A DNA stretch of 57,710 nucleotides from Sphingomicrobium sp. Its GTDB lineage: Bacteria > Pseudomonadota > Alphaproteobacteria > Sphingomonadales > Sphingomonadaceae. The stretch covers positions 1 through 57,710 of the forward strand of contig JANWLR010000060.1 of NCBI GenBank assembly GCA_025450755.1, given 5' to 3'. The notes under the pieces were generated by a model, which was not told where the DNA came from, searched no databases, and worked only from the letters and a program-made list of their open reading frames with translations. The translations under genes were made by a program, and so were the position numbers. Each line of letters starts with the position of its first letter. The stretch's first letter is position 1. Below, piece after piece: positions 1-10,131 of this stretch.

Positions 1-165
1 GGGCGCGGTTGGGTGACCGAGGCTGCGGGCTCGGTGGTCAAAATCCGTTCAAATAGCGACAAGCCGCCGCCCATTCCGCCGCCGCCACCAGTGCAGCCGC
101 AGCCCGCCGCTCCGGCACCCCCGGCGGGTCAGCAGCCGACTCAGCAGCCGAAGGCTCAAGAGTGA
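1..165 (+). CDS. C-terminal end of an unidentified protein (5' end outside window)
   Basis: An open frame runs from the window edge to a TGA at 163-165, giving the last 54 residues of a protein. It starts with a short structured-looking piece (GWVTEAAGSVVKIR) and ends in a proline/glutamine/alanine-rich tail that is probably disordered. The stop overlaps the GTG start of hdaA as GTGA, so the two genes are very likely co-translated. Too little is present to name the family. Confidence 0.6.
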   Translation, partial: GRGWVTEAAGSVVKIRSNSDKPPPIPPPPPVQPQPAAPAPPAGQQPTQQPKAQE

Positions 166-785
166 AGCAGGGGCCCGACCAGATCGCGCTTCCGCTCGAC
201 TGGCCGCAAAGCGACTGGGACTCCCGCTTCATCGTCAGCGATGCGAATCGCGAAGCGTTCGAACATTTCAGGGGTTTCAGCATGTGGCCTGTAAGGGCCA
301 CCGTCCTGACGGGTCCGCGACGTTCGGGCCGGACATTGCTCGCGCGCAGCTTCGTCGAGCGCGTAGGGGGCAGGCTGTTCGATGAGGCCGACCAGCGCGA
401 CGAAGAGGAATTATTCCATGCCTGGAACCAGGCGCAGGACACGGGCCGGCCGCTGGTGATGGTCGCCGACGCTGTGCCACCTTCCTGGGCGCCGCGCCTG
501 CCGGACTTGAAGACGCGGCTTGCGATCACTCCGGTGACTCGCATCTTTCATCCGGACGACAAGCTTTTCGGAGCGCTGATCCAGCTCCATTTCGCCGACC
601 GGGGCCTCCACATTCCGCAGGAAGCGCTTAGGTTCATGAGGGAAAGGCTGCACCGTGATTACTGGACCGCGGAGCGGGCCGTCGAAGCCGTGGACCGGTA
701 CGCAATTGCCGAACGTGCCCGCCTTTCGTTGCCGACCATCCGGCGCGCACTGGTCGATTCGCGGATGATCGGCGAAGCCGCTTAG
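162..785 (+). CDS. hdaA: HdaA-type DnaA regulatory inactivator (AAA+ family)
   Basis: This 207-residue protein resembles HdaA/Hda, the partner of the beta clamp that stimulates ATP hydrolysis by DnaA after replication starts. Residues 8-14 (QIALPLD) fit the clamp-binding motif expected at the N-terminus of Hda. A P-loop follows at about residues 50-57 (GPRRSGRT), with arginine where most P-loops have lysine; this is also known in E. coli Hda. A Walker B-like strand is LVMVADA, and the C-terminal half is the helical lid. The GTG start overlaps the upstream stop. It could be called a short DnaA-like ATPase, but the N-terminal clamp motif favours HdaA. Confidence 0.85.
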   Translation: MKQGPDQIALPLDWPQSDWDSRFIVSDANREAFEHFRGFSMWPVRATVLTGPRRSGRTLLARSFVERVGGRLFDEADQRDEEELFHAWNQAQDTGRPLVMVADAVPPSWAPRLPDLKTRLAITPVTRIFHPDDKLFGALIQLHFADRGLHIPQEALRFMRERLHRDYWTAERAVEAVDRYAIAERARLSLPTIRRALVDSRMIGEAA

Positions 786-788
786 TTT

Positions 789-1085
789 TCACCCGCACCT
801 CATATGAGTGATCCTCTTGGCGGAATCGACCCAGACGGTCACGCGGTCTTCGCGATAATCCATCGTCAGCATCGTATTTGGCGGCGACCAGCGCAGAACC
901 GCTGCATGAGAGGCTCGCTTTATCGCGTTGCCGGTCGAGGCGGTCCCGCTCCTTCCGATGAACTGGGCGGTTCCAGCGGTCGTGCACTTTTGACCAGGAG
1001 TGACTCCATGGATTGGCGGATTTGCGGGCGCGTTACTCGCGCAGGCGGCGAGTAAAGCCGGCACGAGGAAGAGCATCCTACGCAT
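789..1085 (-). CDS. I78-family peptidase inhibitor-like lipoprotein
   Basis: A 98-residue secreted protein starting MRRMLFLV. A signal peptide ends in a lipobox (LLAAC), so it is probably an outer-membrane or periplasmic lipoprotein. The mature part has the pattern of the I78 inhibitor family: two cysteines, an early one in GQKCTTAG and one at the C-terminus (MRCG), plus the stretch LRWSPPNTMLTMDYREDR. Family members are thought to inhibit serine proteases; that activity is inferred here. The chosen ATG overlaps the last 8 bases of rnd (ATGCGTAG), indicating coupling. A start 24 bases upstream is possible but would put charged residues before the signal peptide. Confidence 0.8.
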   Translation of the reverse strand: MRRMLFLVPALLAACASNAPANPPIHGVTPGQKCTTAGTAQFIGRSGTASTGNAIKRASHAAVLRWSPPNTMLTMDYREDRVTVWVDSAKRITHMRCG

Positions 1086-2265
1086 CGACCGTTTGCTCCT
1101 TAGCGACACGACTCATCTTGAGCTTGCCGTTTTCGATCGCAAAGGCCAGGCGCCCCTCGACCAAGTCCAGCGCATCCTTTCCGAACTCTTCGTAGCGCCA
1201 GCCGGAGAGGATATTGAGATTCCTGCGAACCCCGGCGGCGAGGGCTTCGAGGTCGTCAGCTCTCGCGATCAACCGGGCAGCCACTCCCGTCTCCTTGGCC
1301 CGGATCTTGAGGAGTAATTTCAACAAATCGCTCACCAGCGCCGCGTCCTTGGTCAGTCCTGGGTGTCTTGGCTCACGATCCGGCAATTCATCAGGCCCCA
1401 AGGTTTTTGCGTTGTTGAGTGCGGACATGAGCCGGCCTCCGATGTCATTGGCCCTCCAGCCGGCCGAGAGCCCGCGCACGCGTCCGAGATCGTCCTGCGT
1501 CTTTGGGGGGTGGAGGACGATTTCGCTCAAGGTATCGTCCTTGATGATACGCCCCCGCGGCAGATTCTTGCTTCGTGCCTCGACCTCACGCCAGGCAGCG
1601 AGTGCCTTCAGCCGCCCGAGAACCGCCGGGTTGCGGCTTGGCAGCTTGAGCCGCTTCCACGCATCTTCCGGCGGGAATGCAAAGCTTGAAGGATCGGCGA
1701 GCCGCTCCATTTCCTCGTCGAGCCAGGCGCCACGCCCGGTCTTCTTCAACTTGTCGACCATGCGTGGAAAGACCGTGGCGAGATGCGTAACGTCGGCGAT
1801 CGCATAGTCGATCTGGCGCTTGTCGAGAGGGCGGCGGCTCCAGTCGGTGAAGCGCGCACCCTTGTCTAGGCTGTGGCCGAGCAGGCTCTCGATTAGGTTG
1901 GAATAGCCGATCTGCTCACCGTGCCCGAGCGCCATCGCGGCGATTTGCGTGTCGAAGAGCGGATGGGGAACCTTGCCGGTAAGATTATGGATGATCTCCA
2001 GGTCCTGACCGCCGGCGTGGAAGACCTTCAATATATGCTCGTTCCGCACAAACAGGTCGAGCAGCGGCTTGAGCTCTATTCCCTCGGCCTTAGGATCGAT
2101 CCCGGCAGCTTCTTCAGAGCTTGCGACCTGAATCAGGCAAAGATCAGGCCAATAGGTGTTCTCGCGCATGAACTCGGTGTCCACGGCGACGAACGGCTGG
2201 CTTGAGAGGCGGTCGACCAGAGCTTTCAGGTCTTCCGACTTCGTAATCAAAGGATGGATACGCAT
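1078..2265 (-). CDS. rnd: Ribonuclease D
   Basis: 395-residue 3'-to-5' exoribonuclease of the DEDD family that trims tRNA and other stable RNA 3' ends. The first exonuclease motif is VDTEFMRE, with Asp29 and Glu31. The third motif is seen in [11 protein letters not shown] (tyrosine form, DEDDy). The C-terminal half (from about residue 210) carries the helical HRDC region that binds RNA. The length matches the family. The gene is divergent from aspS, sharing a 111-bp intergenic region, and its stop overlaps the start of the I78-type lipoprotein gene. Confidence 0.95.
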   Translation of the reverse strand: MRIHPLITKSEDLKALVDRLSSQPFVAVDTEFMRENTYWPDLCLIQVASSEEAAGIDPKAEGIELKPLLDLFVRNEHILKVFHAGGQDLEIIHNLTGKVPHPLFDTQIAAMALGHGEQIGYSNLIESLLGHSLDKGARFTDWSRRPLDKRQIDYAIADVTHLATVFPRMVDKLKKTGRGAWLDEEMERLADPSSFAFPPEDAWKRLKLPSRNPAVLGRLKALAAWREVEARSKNLPRGRIIKDDTLSEIVLHPPKTQDDLGRVRGLSAGWRANDIGGRLMSALNNAKTLGPDELPDREPRHPGLTKDAALVSDLLKLLLKIRAKETGVAARLIARADDLEALAAGVRRNLNILSGWRYEEFGKDALDLVEGRLAFAIENGKLKMSRVAKEQTVDA

Positions 2266-2376
2266 GAGTCTCGATGGGCTTTAGCTCCGCCCTCGCGGGT
2301 TGACAAAAAGGTTCGCGCCAGTGAAGCGCGGCGCGACTTTTTCCACAAATTTTCCGCCGAACGAGCAGCCTTCATC

Positions 2377-4152
2377 ATGCACGTCTATCGCACCCACACC
2401 TGCGCCGAACTTCGTCTTAGCAATGTCGGCGAAACGGTTCGCCTCTCGGGATGGGTCCATCGCAAGCGCGACCATGGCCATCTACTGTTCGTCGATCTGC
2501 GCGACCATTATGGGCTGACCCAAATTGTCGCCGATGCGGAATCGCCTGCCTTCAAGACGCTCGACCGGCTGAGAGTGGAGTCGGTGGTCACGGTCGAAGG
2601 GGAGGTGGTTGCTCGTTCGCCGGAGACGGTGAATCCGAATCTGGATACCGGAGAAATCGAGGTTCGTGCCGGCAAAGTGACCGTGCAGTCCGAGGCCGCC
2701 GAACTGCCGATGCCCGTTTCGACCGAGGCTGACTATCCCGAGGAAATCCGACTCAAGTACCGCTATCTCGATTTGAGGCGCGAGCAGGTGCACCGTAACA
2801 TCATGCTTCGCGCTTCGGTGATCGCGTCGATCCGCCGTCGGATGATCGAGCAGGGCTTCACCGAGTTCCAGACGCCGATCCTGACGTCGAGCTCGCCAGA
2901 AGGTGCGCGAGACTATCTCGTCCCGAGCCGCGTCCATCCCGGCAAGTTCTACGCGCTCCCCCAGGCGCCGCAGATGTTCAAGCAGCTGATCATGGTCGCT
3001 GGCTTCGATCGCTATTTCCAGATTGCGCCCTGCTTCCGCGACGAGGACGCACGCGCGGACCGCTCGCCCGGGGAGTTCTACCAGCTCGATTTTGAGATGA
3101 GCTTCGTCACCCAGGAAGACGTATTCGCAGCGATTGAGCCCGTGTTGTCGGGCGTCTTCCAGGAGTTCGCCAACGGCCGGACCGTAACGCCCGCCGGTGA
3201 ATTTCCGCGCATCCCTTACAACGAGGCGCTGCTTAAGTATGGGACGGACAAGCCCGACCTTAGAAACCCCCTTCTGATCACGGACGTCACCGGTGAGTTC
3301 AAGGGATCCGGATTCGGCCTGTTCGCCGGACTGGTGGAGAAAGGCTCAGTGGTGCGCGCCGTGCCGGCGCCTCGAACTGCCGAAAAAAGCCGCAAGTTCT
3401 TCGATGACATGAACGAATGGGCGCGCAGTGAAGGCTTTGCTGGTCTTGGCTACGCAACCCGAAAGGGCGGTGAGTGGGGTGGTCCCATCGCCAAGAATCA
3501 TGGCGAAGAGGGCATGCACCGGATCGCCGAGGTGATGGGAGTTGGTCCTGACGACGGCATTTTCTTCGCCGCGGGCACGGCGGACGACGCTGCCAAACTG
3601 GCGGGAGCCGCTCGCACACGGGTGGCCGAACAGCTCGGCCTTATCGAGAAAGACGCTTTCCGATTCTGCTGGATCGTCGATTTTCCGATGTTCGAGTTCA
3701 ATGAGGAGCAGGGCAAGATCGACTTTTCGCACAATCCCTTCTCGATGCCGCAGGGCGGCATGGAAGCGCTCGAGAGCAAGGACCCGCTCGATATCCTCGC
3801 CTGGCAGTATGACATCGTCTGCAATGGAGTGGAGCTGAGCTCGGGCGCCATCCGGAATCACCGTCCCGACATCATGTACAAGGCGTTCGAAATCGCTGGC
3901 TACATGCGCGAGGAGGTCGACTCGAATTTTGCGGGCATGATCAACGCCTTCAAATTCGGGGCTCCGCCGCACGGCGGCTCCGCGCCCGGCATCGATCGCA
4001 TCGTGATGCTGCTCGCCGATGAGCCAAATATCCGCGAAGTGATCGTCTTCCCGATGAACCAGAAGGCGGAGGACCTGATGATGAACGCACCTTCGGCCGT
4101 CATGCCAAAGCAATTGAAGGAGCTTCACATCCGGGTCGTCGACCCGAGCTGA
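2377..4152 (+). CDS. aspS: Aspartyl-tRNA synthetase (probably Asp/Asn type)
   Basis: 591-residue class IIb synthetase that charges tRNA with aspartate. The N-terminal OB-fold anticodon domain begins at [10 protein letters not shown]. Motif 2 is [20 protein letters not shown] and motif 3 contains GIDRIVMLL. The ATG at 2377 is chosen because MHVYRTHTC is the usual start; the in-frame extension to 2254 reads through the rnd promoter region. His33 lies where non-discriminating AspRS carry a histidine (from memory of the Pseudomonas enzyme), so this enzyme may also charge tRNA-Asn for GatCAB. No asparaginyl-tRNA synthetase is visible here, so that remains inference. Confidence 0.96.
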   Translation: MHVYRTHTCAELRLSNVGETVRLSGWVHRKRDHGHLLFVDLRDHYGLTQIVADAESPAFKTLDRLRVESVVTVEGEVVARSPETVNPNLDTGEIEVRAGKVTVQSEAAELPMPVSTEADYPEEIRLKYRYLDLRREQVHRNIMLRASVIASIRRRMIEQGFTEFQTPILTSSSPEGARDYLVPSRVHPGKFYALPQAPQMFKQLIMVAGFDRYFQIAPCFRDEDARADRSPGEFYQLDFEMSFVTQEDVFAAIEPVLSGVFQEFANGRTVTPAGEFPRIPYNEALLKYGTDKPDLRNPLLITDVTGEFKGSGFGLFAGLVEKGSVVRAVPAPRTAEKSRKFFDDMNEWARSEGFAGLGYATRKGGEWGGPIAKNHGEEGMHRIAEVMGVGPDDGIFFAAGTADDAAKLAGAARTRVAEQLGLIEKDAFRFCWIVDFPMFEFNEEQGKIDFSHNPFSMPQGGMEALESKDPLDILAWQYDIVCNGVELSSGAIRNHRPDIMYKAFEIAGYMREEVDSNFAGMINAFKFGAPPHGGSAPGIDRIVMLLADEPNIREVIVFPMNQKAEDLMMNAPSAVMPKQLKELHIRVVDPS

Positions 4153-4236
4153 CGCGCGATCCATCGCGGGACGAGAAGGCGCAGATGTCGGCCGTTTAGT
4201 CGTTGTGTGCGGCGTCAATCCGTCTAGTTTCCTTCA

Positions 4237-4974
4237 ATGGCGATCGAAACACGAGCTGACCATCGCGGCATGGCACATGACGTGAGTTCGGCACTTGCGG
4301 CGCTACGCGATCACCTTGCGGAGCTTCAACTTCCGCAAATCGCCTATGGGCGGCGTGCAATCATTCTCCTCGAAGGCTTAGAGGGCGCTGGGAAGAAAGC
4401 TGCGCTGAGGCAGGTCGCGGCCGCTTTCGATCCGTGCCACTTTGCTGTGCATTGCACGGAATATGACCGGCGTGAGTCGAGCGAGGGACATTGGCTCGCG
4501 AAATTCTGGCGCCAGCTTCCGAGTGCGGGGAATACCAGCATCTTGCTCCGCAGCTGGTACCGCCGAGTCCTCGACGATCGCCTACTTGGCCGCACATCGC
4601 AAGAATCGATCCCGCGCGTGTTTGACGAGATCAACGAGTTCGAAGCGCAGCAGCGCGATTACGGGACCTTGCTGGTGAAGTTGTATTTCGATGTCAGCGC
4701 CGATGTTCAGGAGCAACGCGTGGCGGAGCGGAGCCTGAGCCCATGGCGTCAGCGCCATGCGCAGGACGAGTTCATCCGTGCCGATAATGCGGCTTACCAG
4801 AATGCGCTGGCGGAGCTTAGGGCGAATACGGACACGCGCTGGTCGCCTTGGCGAACGATTGATGCAGACGATGAACAGCAAGCCGCTCTCACGGCGCTGG
4901 AGGCGATCGCAGAAAGCTGGTCGAAAACGATGCCGGTCGAGCCGCCGAAATTGGTTCCGGGCGAAGCGGCCTAG
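4237..4974 (+). CDS. Divergent PPK2-family polyphosphate kinase-like protein
   Basis: 245 residues with the layout of polyphosphate kinase 2, which moves phosphate between polyphosphate and nucleotides. The P-loop is GLEGAGKK (residues 48-55) where the family usually has GLDAAGKG. The second signature reads LLRSWYRRVL instead of the usual FDRSWY, so the conserved aspartate is missing. The C-terminus keeps the family's TDT..SPW..IDADD pattern. The fold is therefore clear, but catalysis may be altered or lost. An ATG 33 bases in (MAHDV) is an alternative start. The stop codon overlaps the next gene's GTG. Confidence 0.75.
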   Translation: MAIETRADHRGMAHDVSSALAALRDHLAELQLPQIAYGRRAIILLEGLEGAGKKAALRQVAAAFDPCHFAVHCTEYDRRESSEGHWLAKFWRQLPSAGNTSILLRSWYRRVLDDRLLGRTSQESIPRVFDEINEFEAQQRDYGTLLVKLYFDVSADVQEQRVAERSLSPWRQRHAQDEFIRADNAAYQNALAELRANTDTRWSPWRTIDADDEQQAALTALEAIAESWSKTMPVEPPKLVPGEAA

Positions 4975-5591
4975 TGAGTGCAATGTGTGGCCTGAGGCAG
5001 CTTAGCGCGGCGGTTCTGATATTATCGGCTGAATTCATCCCATCGACCGCATTGGCTGGGGGCGGTGAGCCAAAGACGCTGATGGTCGCCGATTTCAACT
5101 CGGGCACCAAGCCGAACAATCTGGGCGGCGATTTCGGATCATGGATCAGGGATCCGACTGATCCGATGCAGGGCTGCATCGAAGCTTTTGACGGCACTGA
5201 CCGATTTGGACCCAGCGGATATGCCCTGCGGCTGATTTACAGCGTCGATTCCGAAAAACCTGCGTTCGGCGGCCTGTGGATGCGCCTGCAGAATCTCAAC
5301 GCGGCGCACTTCGACAATCTAGCGTTCCGCGCGAGGGGTGATGGCAGAATGGGATTCACGAGTATTTTCAAGGTGGAATTGAAGGATGCGATGGATCAAT
5401 CCAGCCATTATTACGTGCGCGGCCTAACCGACCAATGGCAAGACATCTCCATTCCGCTGAAGGACCTTCAGGGAACGGCCAATTTCGGCCGCCTCAAAGA
5501 GTTCGTCGTGGTTTTCGAGGATACAACGGCCACTGCCAAGAAGGGAGTGATCTACCTCGACGACGTCCGCTTCACCAGAAATGCGCCCTAG
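4974..5591 (+). CDS. Secreted CIA30/CBM11-like beta-sandwich protein
   Basis: 205 residues with an N-terminal signal peptide ending near STALAGG, so it is exported. The mature domain has the features of the CIA30/galactose-binding-like fold: an early VADFNSG strand, mid-domain FDNLAFRARGDG, and the closing strand GVIYLDDVRF. In bacteria such domains bind carbohydrates or act as assembly factors; nothing here identifies a ligand. The GTG at 4974 overlaps the PPK2-like stop (TAGTG), so the genes are coupled; an ATG at 4983 is an alternative start. It ends 4 bases into the convergent greB. Confidence 0.65.
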   Translation: MSAMCGLRQLSAAVLILSAEFIPSTALAGGGEPKTLMVADFNSGTKPNNLGGDFGSWIRDPTDPMQGCIEAFDGTDRFGPSGYALRLIYSVDSEKPAFGGLWMRLQNLNAAHFDNLAFRARGDGRMGFTSIFKVELKDAMDQSSHYYVRGLTDQWQDISIPLKDLQGTANFGRLKEFVVVFEDTTATAKKGVIYLDDVRFTRNAP

Positions 5592-6070
5592 CTGGGCGGC
5601 GGATAGCAGATCTCAATTACCTCATAGCTTTTCTCGCCCGCGGGCAGATGCACGATCCGTTCGTCGCCGACCTTCGCTCCGATCAGCGCTCGGGAGAGGG
5701 GTGCGCTCCAGCCGATCCGTCCCGCCGACGCGTCCGTTTCATCATCCCCGACAATCGTCACCTTACGGCGATGATCGTCCTCATCAGCAAGCTCGACGGT
5801 CGCGCCAAAGCGCACCTGGTCGCGGGCCTGCTGCTTGGCGGGATCGACAACCTTCGCATCTTTCATGATCCGCCCGAGATAAGCCAGCCGGCGGTCGATT
5901 TCACGAAGTCGGCGCTTGCCATAAATGTAATCGGCGTTCTCAGACCGGTCGCCGAGGGATGCGGCCCACGAGACCGTCTCAACGATCTTGGGCCGCTCGA
6001 CGGCGAACAGTTCGTCATATTCGGCGCGGATCCGCGCCAAGCCGTTCGGGGTGATGTAACGGTCAACCAC
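5588..6070 (-). CDS. greB: Transcription elongation factor GreB
   Basis: About 160 residues. GreB enters the secondary channel of RNA polymerase and stimulates cleavage of backtracked RNA. The coiled-coil tip signature is clear: WAASLGDRSENADYIYGKRR, with the acidic D/E pair that holds magnesium. ERPKIVETVSW and LREIDRRL are typical of GreB rather than GreA. The C-terminal FKBP-like domain includes PAGEKSYEV. I chose GTG 6070, 14 bases past the slt stop, because the family begins a few residues before YITPNG. A longer frame from ATG 6121 would overlap slt by 38 bases and add 17 atypical residues. Confidence 0.9.
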   Translation of the reverse strand: MVDRYITPNGLARIRAEYDELFAVERPKIVETVSWAASLGDRSENADYIYGKRRLREIDRRLAYLGRIMKDAKVVDPAKQQARDQVRFGATVELADEDDHRRKVTIVGDDETDASAGRIGWSAPLSRALIGAKVGDERIVHLPAGEKSYEVIEICYPPPS

Positions 6071-6083
6071 CTTTCGGGCGTTA

Positions 6084-8054
6084 TCAGCCCGGACGATCCT
6101 TCCCAAGGTAGTGCGACACATGCATCGCCGTTAGTTGCGCACCGGCGCTGCTGCTGCGGATGGAATCATAGACAACGCTGTTTTCAATCACCCGCTGAAC
6201 ATAGGCGCGCGTTTCGACATAGGGGATCGCCTCGATCCACTTCAGCACATCGACGTCACCGCGCGGATCGCCGTAGCGGTCAACCCATTTGCGGACATTG
6301 CCGCTTCCCGCATTGTATGCGGCGACGGCAAGCGGAATGCTGCCGTTCCAATTCTCCAGAAGACGTTTGAAGTAAGCCGAACCGATCATGACGTTATAAT
6401 TGGGGTCGCTGATCAGCCGGTAGCTATCGAAGCCGACTCCGAGCTTGCCCGCCTGCTCGCGGGCGGTCCCTGTCATGAGCTGCATCATCCCCCGGGCACC
6501 GGCGTGGCTGACGGCATAAGGGTCGAATGAGCTTTCCTGCCGGCTGATCCCGTGAGCGAGTGACCACAGCTCGCCGGAGACAGAAGCCGATAAGGTCGGA
6601 TAGGCCTGCCTGACGTAAAAGTCGGACCCTTTCACCCGCGCCATGCGCGCGGTCCATACGGCAAGATCCGGCCTTCCAATCTGCTGGCCGAGTTCCACCG
6701 CCAGGTTGCGGTCGGCGTCATTATCAAGCGATTCTGCTAGCGCCCTGACGAACAGCGCCTGCTCGGCAGACCGGCCCTGTTGGCCGAGAATCTTGACCGC
6801 CTGGACCAGCCGCCGGTTCTCGAAAGCAGTGCGCTGGAATTGCGTGGTCACATATTGTGGAAGCGCTTGCGGCGGTGCGTTCACCGTTCGGCCGAGCCGT
6901 TCGAGAGCCAACTGACCATAGAAGAGGCTGGGATGAGCCGCCGCTCGCTCGAAATAGGAGTCAGCGTCCTTGAAGCGCCCGGCTGCGCGCGCCGCCCGGC
7001 CGGCCCAATAATCGCCCTTGGTGAGCACCTGCAGCGACCGGCCGCCCTGTGCATAGCGATCGAACATGGCGATCGCGTTTTCAGGGCTGTTCATCCGATC
7101 GAGCGCAATGAGCCCGGCCAGCCAGGCAAGGGTCGTATAATTGTCACGAACTCCCAGCGGCTCGTCGGAAACAGCGGCGCCAGCAGGCAGAGCGTCGTCG
7201 ATCTGGCTCGAGATATTGTAGGCAGTGCGCCAATTGCGGTCCTGCGCCGCATTGCCGGCAAGCTCGATGAGCATGTCGTAGAAGCGCTGCGGGTCGGCCG
7301 GCTTGTATCTAAACTGGTGATCGCGCGCCGCGAGGTCCTCGGCGGCCGATTCGTGATTATGGGCGCGAAGATATCGTGCGCGGTCCATCATCAGACCGGC
7401 GTCGCGAGTCGCGGTGCCGATTACCGATTGGTAGCGGCTTTCGGAGTCAGCTGAATCCTGCTGCATGGCAATACGCGCTGCGAACGCCGCTTGCCGCTCC
7501 GGACTCGTCATCGAGAGAAACCGCGACGCATCGTCGGGTCTTTTCGCAAACAGAAGGGAGTCCACCCTCCGGTCAGTGTCGGCGCGGGTGAAACTGGCGC
7601 CGTATCGAGCCCAGATCGACTGCTCGTCGCTTCCGCTGATGTCCGGCGATGCCCAGGCTTCGCGCGCGGCGCCGAGCGCATCGACCGTTCTTCCGGTTGA
7701 TGAATAAGAGTCTGCAAGCCGAGCCCATCCATTTCCGGTCTCGGGCTTATTGTTGGCGAAGAAGGCGATGACCCTGGTGGCATTCTCGCCCGGCTGCATC
7801 GCTTTTTCTGCCCAGCCGCGCATTGCCGCCGAGTCGGGCCAGCCAGGGTTAGCGATCAGAAAGTCGGCATAGTCGGAGAAACGGTAGCCGCTGCTTTGCC
7901 GAAGAGTGCGCCATCGCTCGAGAGCCGAGGTAACCGTCTGGCTCGTATTAGCGGGCGCAGTATAGTTGGTCGGCGCGGCATATTGCGCCGAGCTCGATGG
8001 GGCGATGGCCAGCAACACTGGCACGAAGAGAGCTGCACGCCACATGCTGGACAT
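6084..8054 (-). CDS. slt: Soluble lytic murein transglycosylase
   Basis: 656 residues, periplasmic. A signal peptide (MWRAALFVPVLLAIAPSSSA) precedes a long alpha-helical superhelix (about 30-480) and a C-terminal lysozyme-like SLT domain. The catalytic glutamate is in ISRQESSFDPYAVS, followed by the family motifs GARGMMQLM and AYNAGSGNVRKW. The enzyme cleaves peptidoglycan glycan strands to 1,6-anhydro-muropeptides. It is followed by greB on the same strand and is divergent from dapA. Length and domain order match the Slt70 group. Confidence 0.93.
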   Translation of the reverse strand: MSSMWRAALFVPVLLAIAPSSSAQYAAPTNYTAPANTSQTVTSALERWRTLRQSSGYRFSDYADFLIANPGWPDSAAMRGWAEKAMQPGENATRVIAFFANNKPETGNGWARLADSYSSTGRTVDALGAAREAWASPDISGSDEQSIWARYGASFTRADTDRRVDSLLFAKRPDDASRFLSMTSPERQAAFAARIAMQQDSADSESRYQSVIGTATRDAGLMMDRARYLRAHNHESAAEDLAARDHQFRYKPADPQRFYDMLIELAGNAAQDRNWRTAYNISSQIDDALPAGAAVSDEPLGVRDNYTTLAWLAGLIALDRMNSPENAIAMFDRYAQGGRSLQVLTKGDYWAGRAARAAGRFKDADSYFERAAAHPSLFYGQLALERLGRTVNAPPQALPQYVTTQFQRTAFENRRLVQAVKILGQQGRSAEQALFVRALAESLDNDADRNLAVELGQQIGRPDLAVWTARMARVKGSDFYVRQAYPTLSASVSGELWSLAHGISRQESSFDPYAVSHAGARGMMQLMTGTAREQAGKLGVGFDSYRLISDPNYNVMIGSAYFKRLLENWNGSIPLAVAAYNAGSGNVRKWVDRYGDPRGDVDVLKWIEAIPYVETRAYVQRVIENSVVYDSIRSSSAGAQLTAMHVSHYLGKDRPG

Positions 8055-8132
8055 TTTGCAGTCCGCCTCCTTATCAGCCAGTGAACACGGCCAACTTGTC
8101 CACAGAAAACCCGTCTAGCGGGAGGTAAGCTC

Positions 8133-9008
8133 ATGTTTTTCGGCTCGATTCCGGCGCTGGTGACGCCATTTGCAGGGGGCCGTGTCGCCGAAGACACGTT
8201 CGCCGAGTTCGTCGAATGGCAGATTGCAGAAGGCTCCAACGGGCTCGTTCCATGCGGGACGACGGGCGAAGTCGCCACCCTGAACGCCGACGAGCATCGC
8301 GAGGTGATTGCGCACGCCGTGCGCGCAGCGAACGGCAGGGTTCCCGTCATTGCCGGATGCGGGACCTATGACACGGCAACCTCGATCGAACGGATTCGCG
8401 CGGCTGCGGACGTCGGCGCGGACGCCGCGCTGGTCGTCGTGCCTTACTACAATAAGCCGAGCCAGGCGGGTCTGGTTGCCCATTTCACCGCCATTGCCGA
8501 AGCGTCGCCGCTGCCGATCGTCGTTTACAACGTACCATCACGAACCGTCGCTGACATCTCGGTTGAATCCCTTAACGAGGTTGGGAAACATCCGAGGATT
8601 GTCGCGGTGAAGGATGCGACAGGAAATCTCGCACGTGTATCAGCGCAGCGGATCGCTTGCGGTGAGGATTTCTGTCAGCTCTCGGGCAATGATGACATGG
8701 CGCTCGGTTTCAACGCCATGGGCGGGGTGGGGTGCATTTCGGTCAGCGCCAACGTCGCCCCGCGGCTCTGCTCCGACTTCCAGAAGGCCATGCGCGAGGG
8801 CCGTTGGGACCAAGCGCTGAAGCTCCAGGACCGACTTTATCCCTTGCATGCAGCGCTGTTTACCGACGCCTCGCCGGCGCCGACAAAATATGCACTGTCA
8901 CGCATCAAAGACAATTTCCCGACCGAGCTTCGGTTGCCACTCGTGGAGGCTTCGCAATCCTCCAAGCGCGCAGTGGACGCTGCGCTCGAGCATGCGGGCT
9001 TGATCTGA
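8133..9008 (+). CDS. dapA: 4-hydroxy-tetrahydrodipicolinate synthase
   Basis: 291 residues, a TIM-barrel class I aldolase that condenses pyruvate with aspartate semialdehyde in lysine and diaminopimelate synthesis. The Schiff-base lysine is Lys160 (VAVKDATG) and the general acid/base is Tyr132 (VVYNVPSRT). The substrate loop PCGTTGE is present. A strong Shine-Dalgarno (GGGAGGTAA) lies 5 bases before the ATG. It is followed 7 bases later by smpB. Diaminopimelate made here feeds the peptidoglycan crosslinks used by the L,D-transpeptidases elsewhere in the window. Confidence 0.96.
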   Translation: MFFGSIPALVTPFAGGRVAEDTFAEFVEWQIAEGSNGLVPCGTTGEVATLNADEHREVIAHAVRAANGRVPVIAGCGTYDTATSIERIRAAADVGADAALVVVPYYNKPSQAGLVAHFTAIAEASPLPIVVYNVPSRTVADISVESLNEVGKHPRIVAVKDATGNLARVSAQRIACGEDFCQLSGNDDMALGFNAMGGVGCISVSANVAPRLCSDFQKAMREGRWDQALKLQDRLYPLHAALFTDASPAPTKYALSRIKDNFPTELRLPLVEASQSSKRAVDAALEHAGLI

Positions 9009-9015
9009 CTTTCTC

Positions 9016-9498
9016 ATGGCCAAGCCGCTCCCGCAGCCCTTCGACAAGCAAAAAGTCGTAGCCGAAAACCGCCGCGCGCGTTTCGACTATTTCGTCGAGG
9101 AGCGGTTCGAGGCTGGGATCCAGCTCACCGGTACGGAGGTAAAATCGCTTCGTGGCGGCGAAGGCTCGATCGCGGAGAGCTATGCGACTGCCGACGGCGA
9201 CGAAGTTTGGCTGATCAATAGCCACATCCCCGAATATAGCCACGGCAACAGGCTCAACCACGAACCTCGCCGGCCCCGTAAATTGTTGCTCAAGAATCGT
9301 GAGATAGCCAAGCTGCAGGGAGCCGTGACCCGCCAAGGTCTAACGCTCGTGCCGCTGTCGCTTTATTTCAACGCGGCGGGGCGGGCGAAGGTCGAACTGG
9401 CACTGGCGCGCGGGAAGAAAGTGCACGACAAGCGCGAGACGATGAAGGAACGAGACTGGAAGCGGGAGCAGCAGCGGCTGCTCAAAAGCAATGGCTGA
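9016..9498 (+). CDS. smpB: SsrA-binding protein SmpB
   Basis: 160 residues. SmpB carries tmRNA to stalled ribosomes for trans-translation. The OB-fold core is visible in [15 protein letters not shown] and [12 protein letters not shown]. The C-terminal basic tail, which mimics the anticodon stem in the decoding site, is [18 protein letters not shown]. Length is normal. It shares an operon with dapA upstream and overlaps the DUF2062 gene downstream by 8 bases. The tmRNA gene itself is not in this window. Confidence 0.97.
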   Translation: MAKPLPQPFDKQKVVAENRRARFDYFVEERFEAGIQLTGTEVKSLRGGEGSIAESYATADGDEVWLINSHIPEYSHGNRLNHEPRRPRKLLLKNREIAKLQGAVTRQGLTLVPLSLYFNAAGRAKVELALARGKKVHDKRETMKERDWKREQQRLLKSNG

Positions 9499-10042
9499 GG
9501 CGACTCCGCCAGCGCGCTTCCATTGGCTTACGCGGCACATTCCGACCCGCGAGACGATCGACGAATATCGCCTACTGCGACCATTTGCGCCGCATCTTCG
9601 CCACCCCTCGTTGTGGCGAATGAGCCGTCGATCAGTACCAAGGGGCGTTGCTGTCGGTCTGTTCGTGGCCGTCATCATCCCGTTCATGCACACGATCATC
9701 GCGGTGCTTCTGGCGATCCCGACGCGCGCCAACGTTGCGGTTGCGGCGGTCACCACTTTGGTCGTCAATCCGCTGACCATCCCACCGATGTACTATGCGG
9801 CATATCGGATCGGGTCATGGGAGCTTCATCACGATGCCCCGCTCTTGAATCCTGCCGCAGCGGAGCGCTTTTCGGGTGAGCTTAGCCGGGCGCTTTTCTG
9901 GGTCCACCATGCTTCCGGGCCGATTGCGCTTGGCATCCTGACCATCGCGGCAATCCTGGCCGCGACCGGCTATTTTGCGGCCGCGCTCGGGTGGCGATTC
10001 TGGTCGCGCAGTCGTTGGAATCGCCGCCGAGCGCGCGACTAG
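9491..10042 (+). CDS. DUF2062 membrane protein
   Basis: 183 residues. The central part has the DUF2062 pattern: a glycine-rich membrane segment ([15 protein letters not shown]), then [20 protein letters not shown] and a third hydrophobic stretch at the C-terminus. The conserved [13 protein letters not shown] is characteristic. Its function is not established; members are inner-membrane proteins. The start overlaps smpB by 8 bases, suggesting co-translation with a ribosome-rescue gene. cckA starts 90 bases downstream on the same strand. Confidence 0.85.
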   Translation: MAEATPPARFHWLTRHIPTRETIDEYRLLRPFAPHLRHPSLWRMSRRSVPRGVAVGLFVAVIIPFMHTIIAVLLAIPTRANVAVAAVTTLVVNPLTIPPMYYAAYRIGSWELHHDAPLLNPAAAERFSGELSRALFWVHHASGPIALGILTIAAILAATGYFAAALGWRFWSRSRWNRRRARD

Positions 10043-10131
10043 TCCATCCAGGGAAATCCCGGCGGCGGCTCGGCATCCCCCGCATTGCGCTCGTCTCTGG
10101 TGCGATTTCGAACAACTGATAGGATGCAAGC

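Noticed and set aside
3346-4218. 290-codon open frame antisense to aspS
   Set aside because: Lies wholly over the aspS catalytic domain, has no recognisable motif and no ribosome site.
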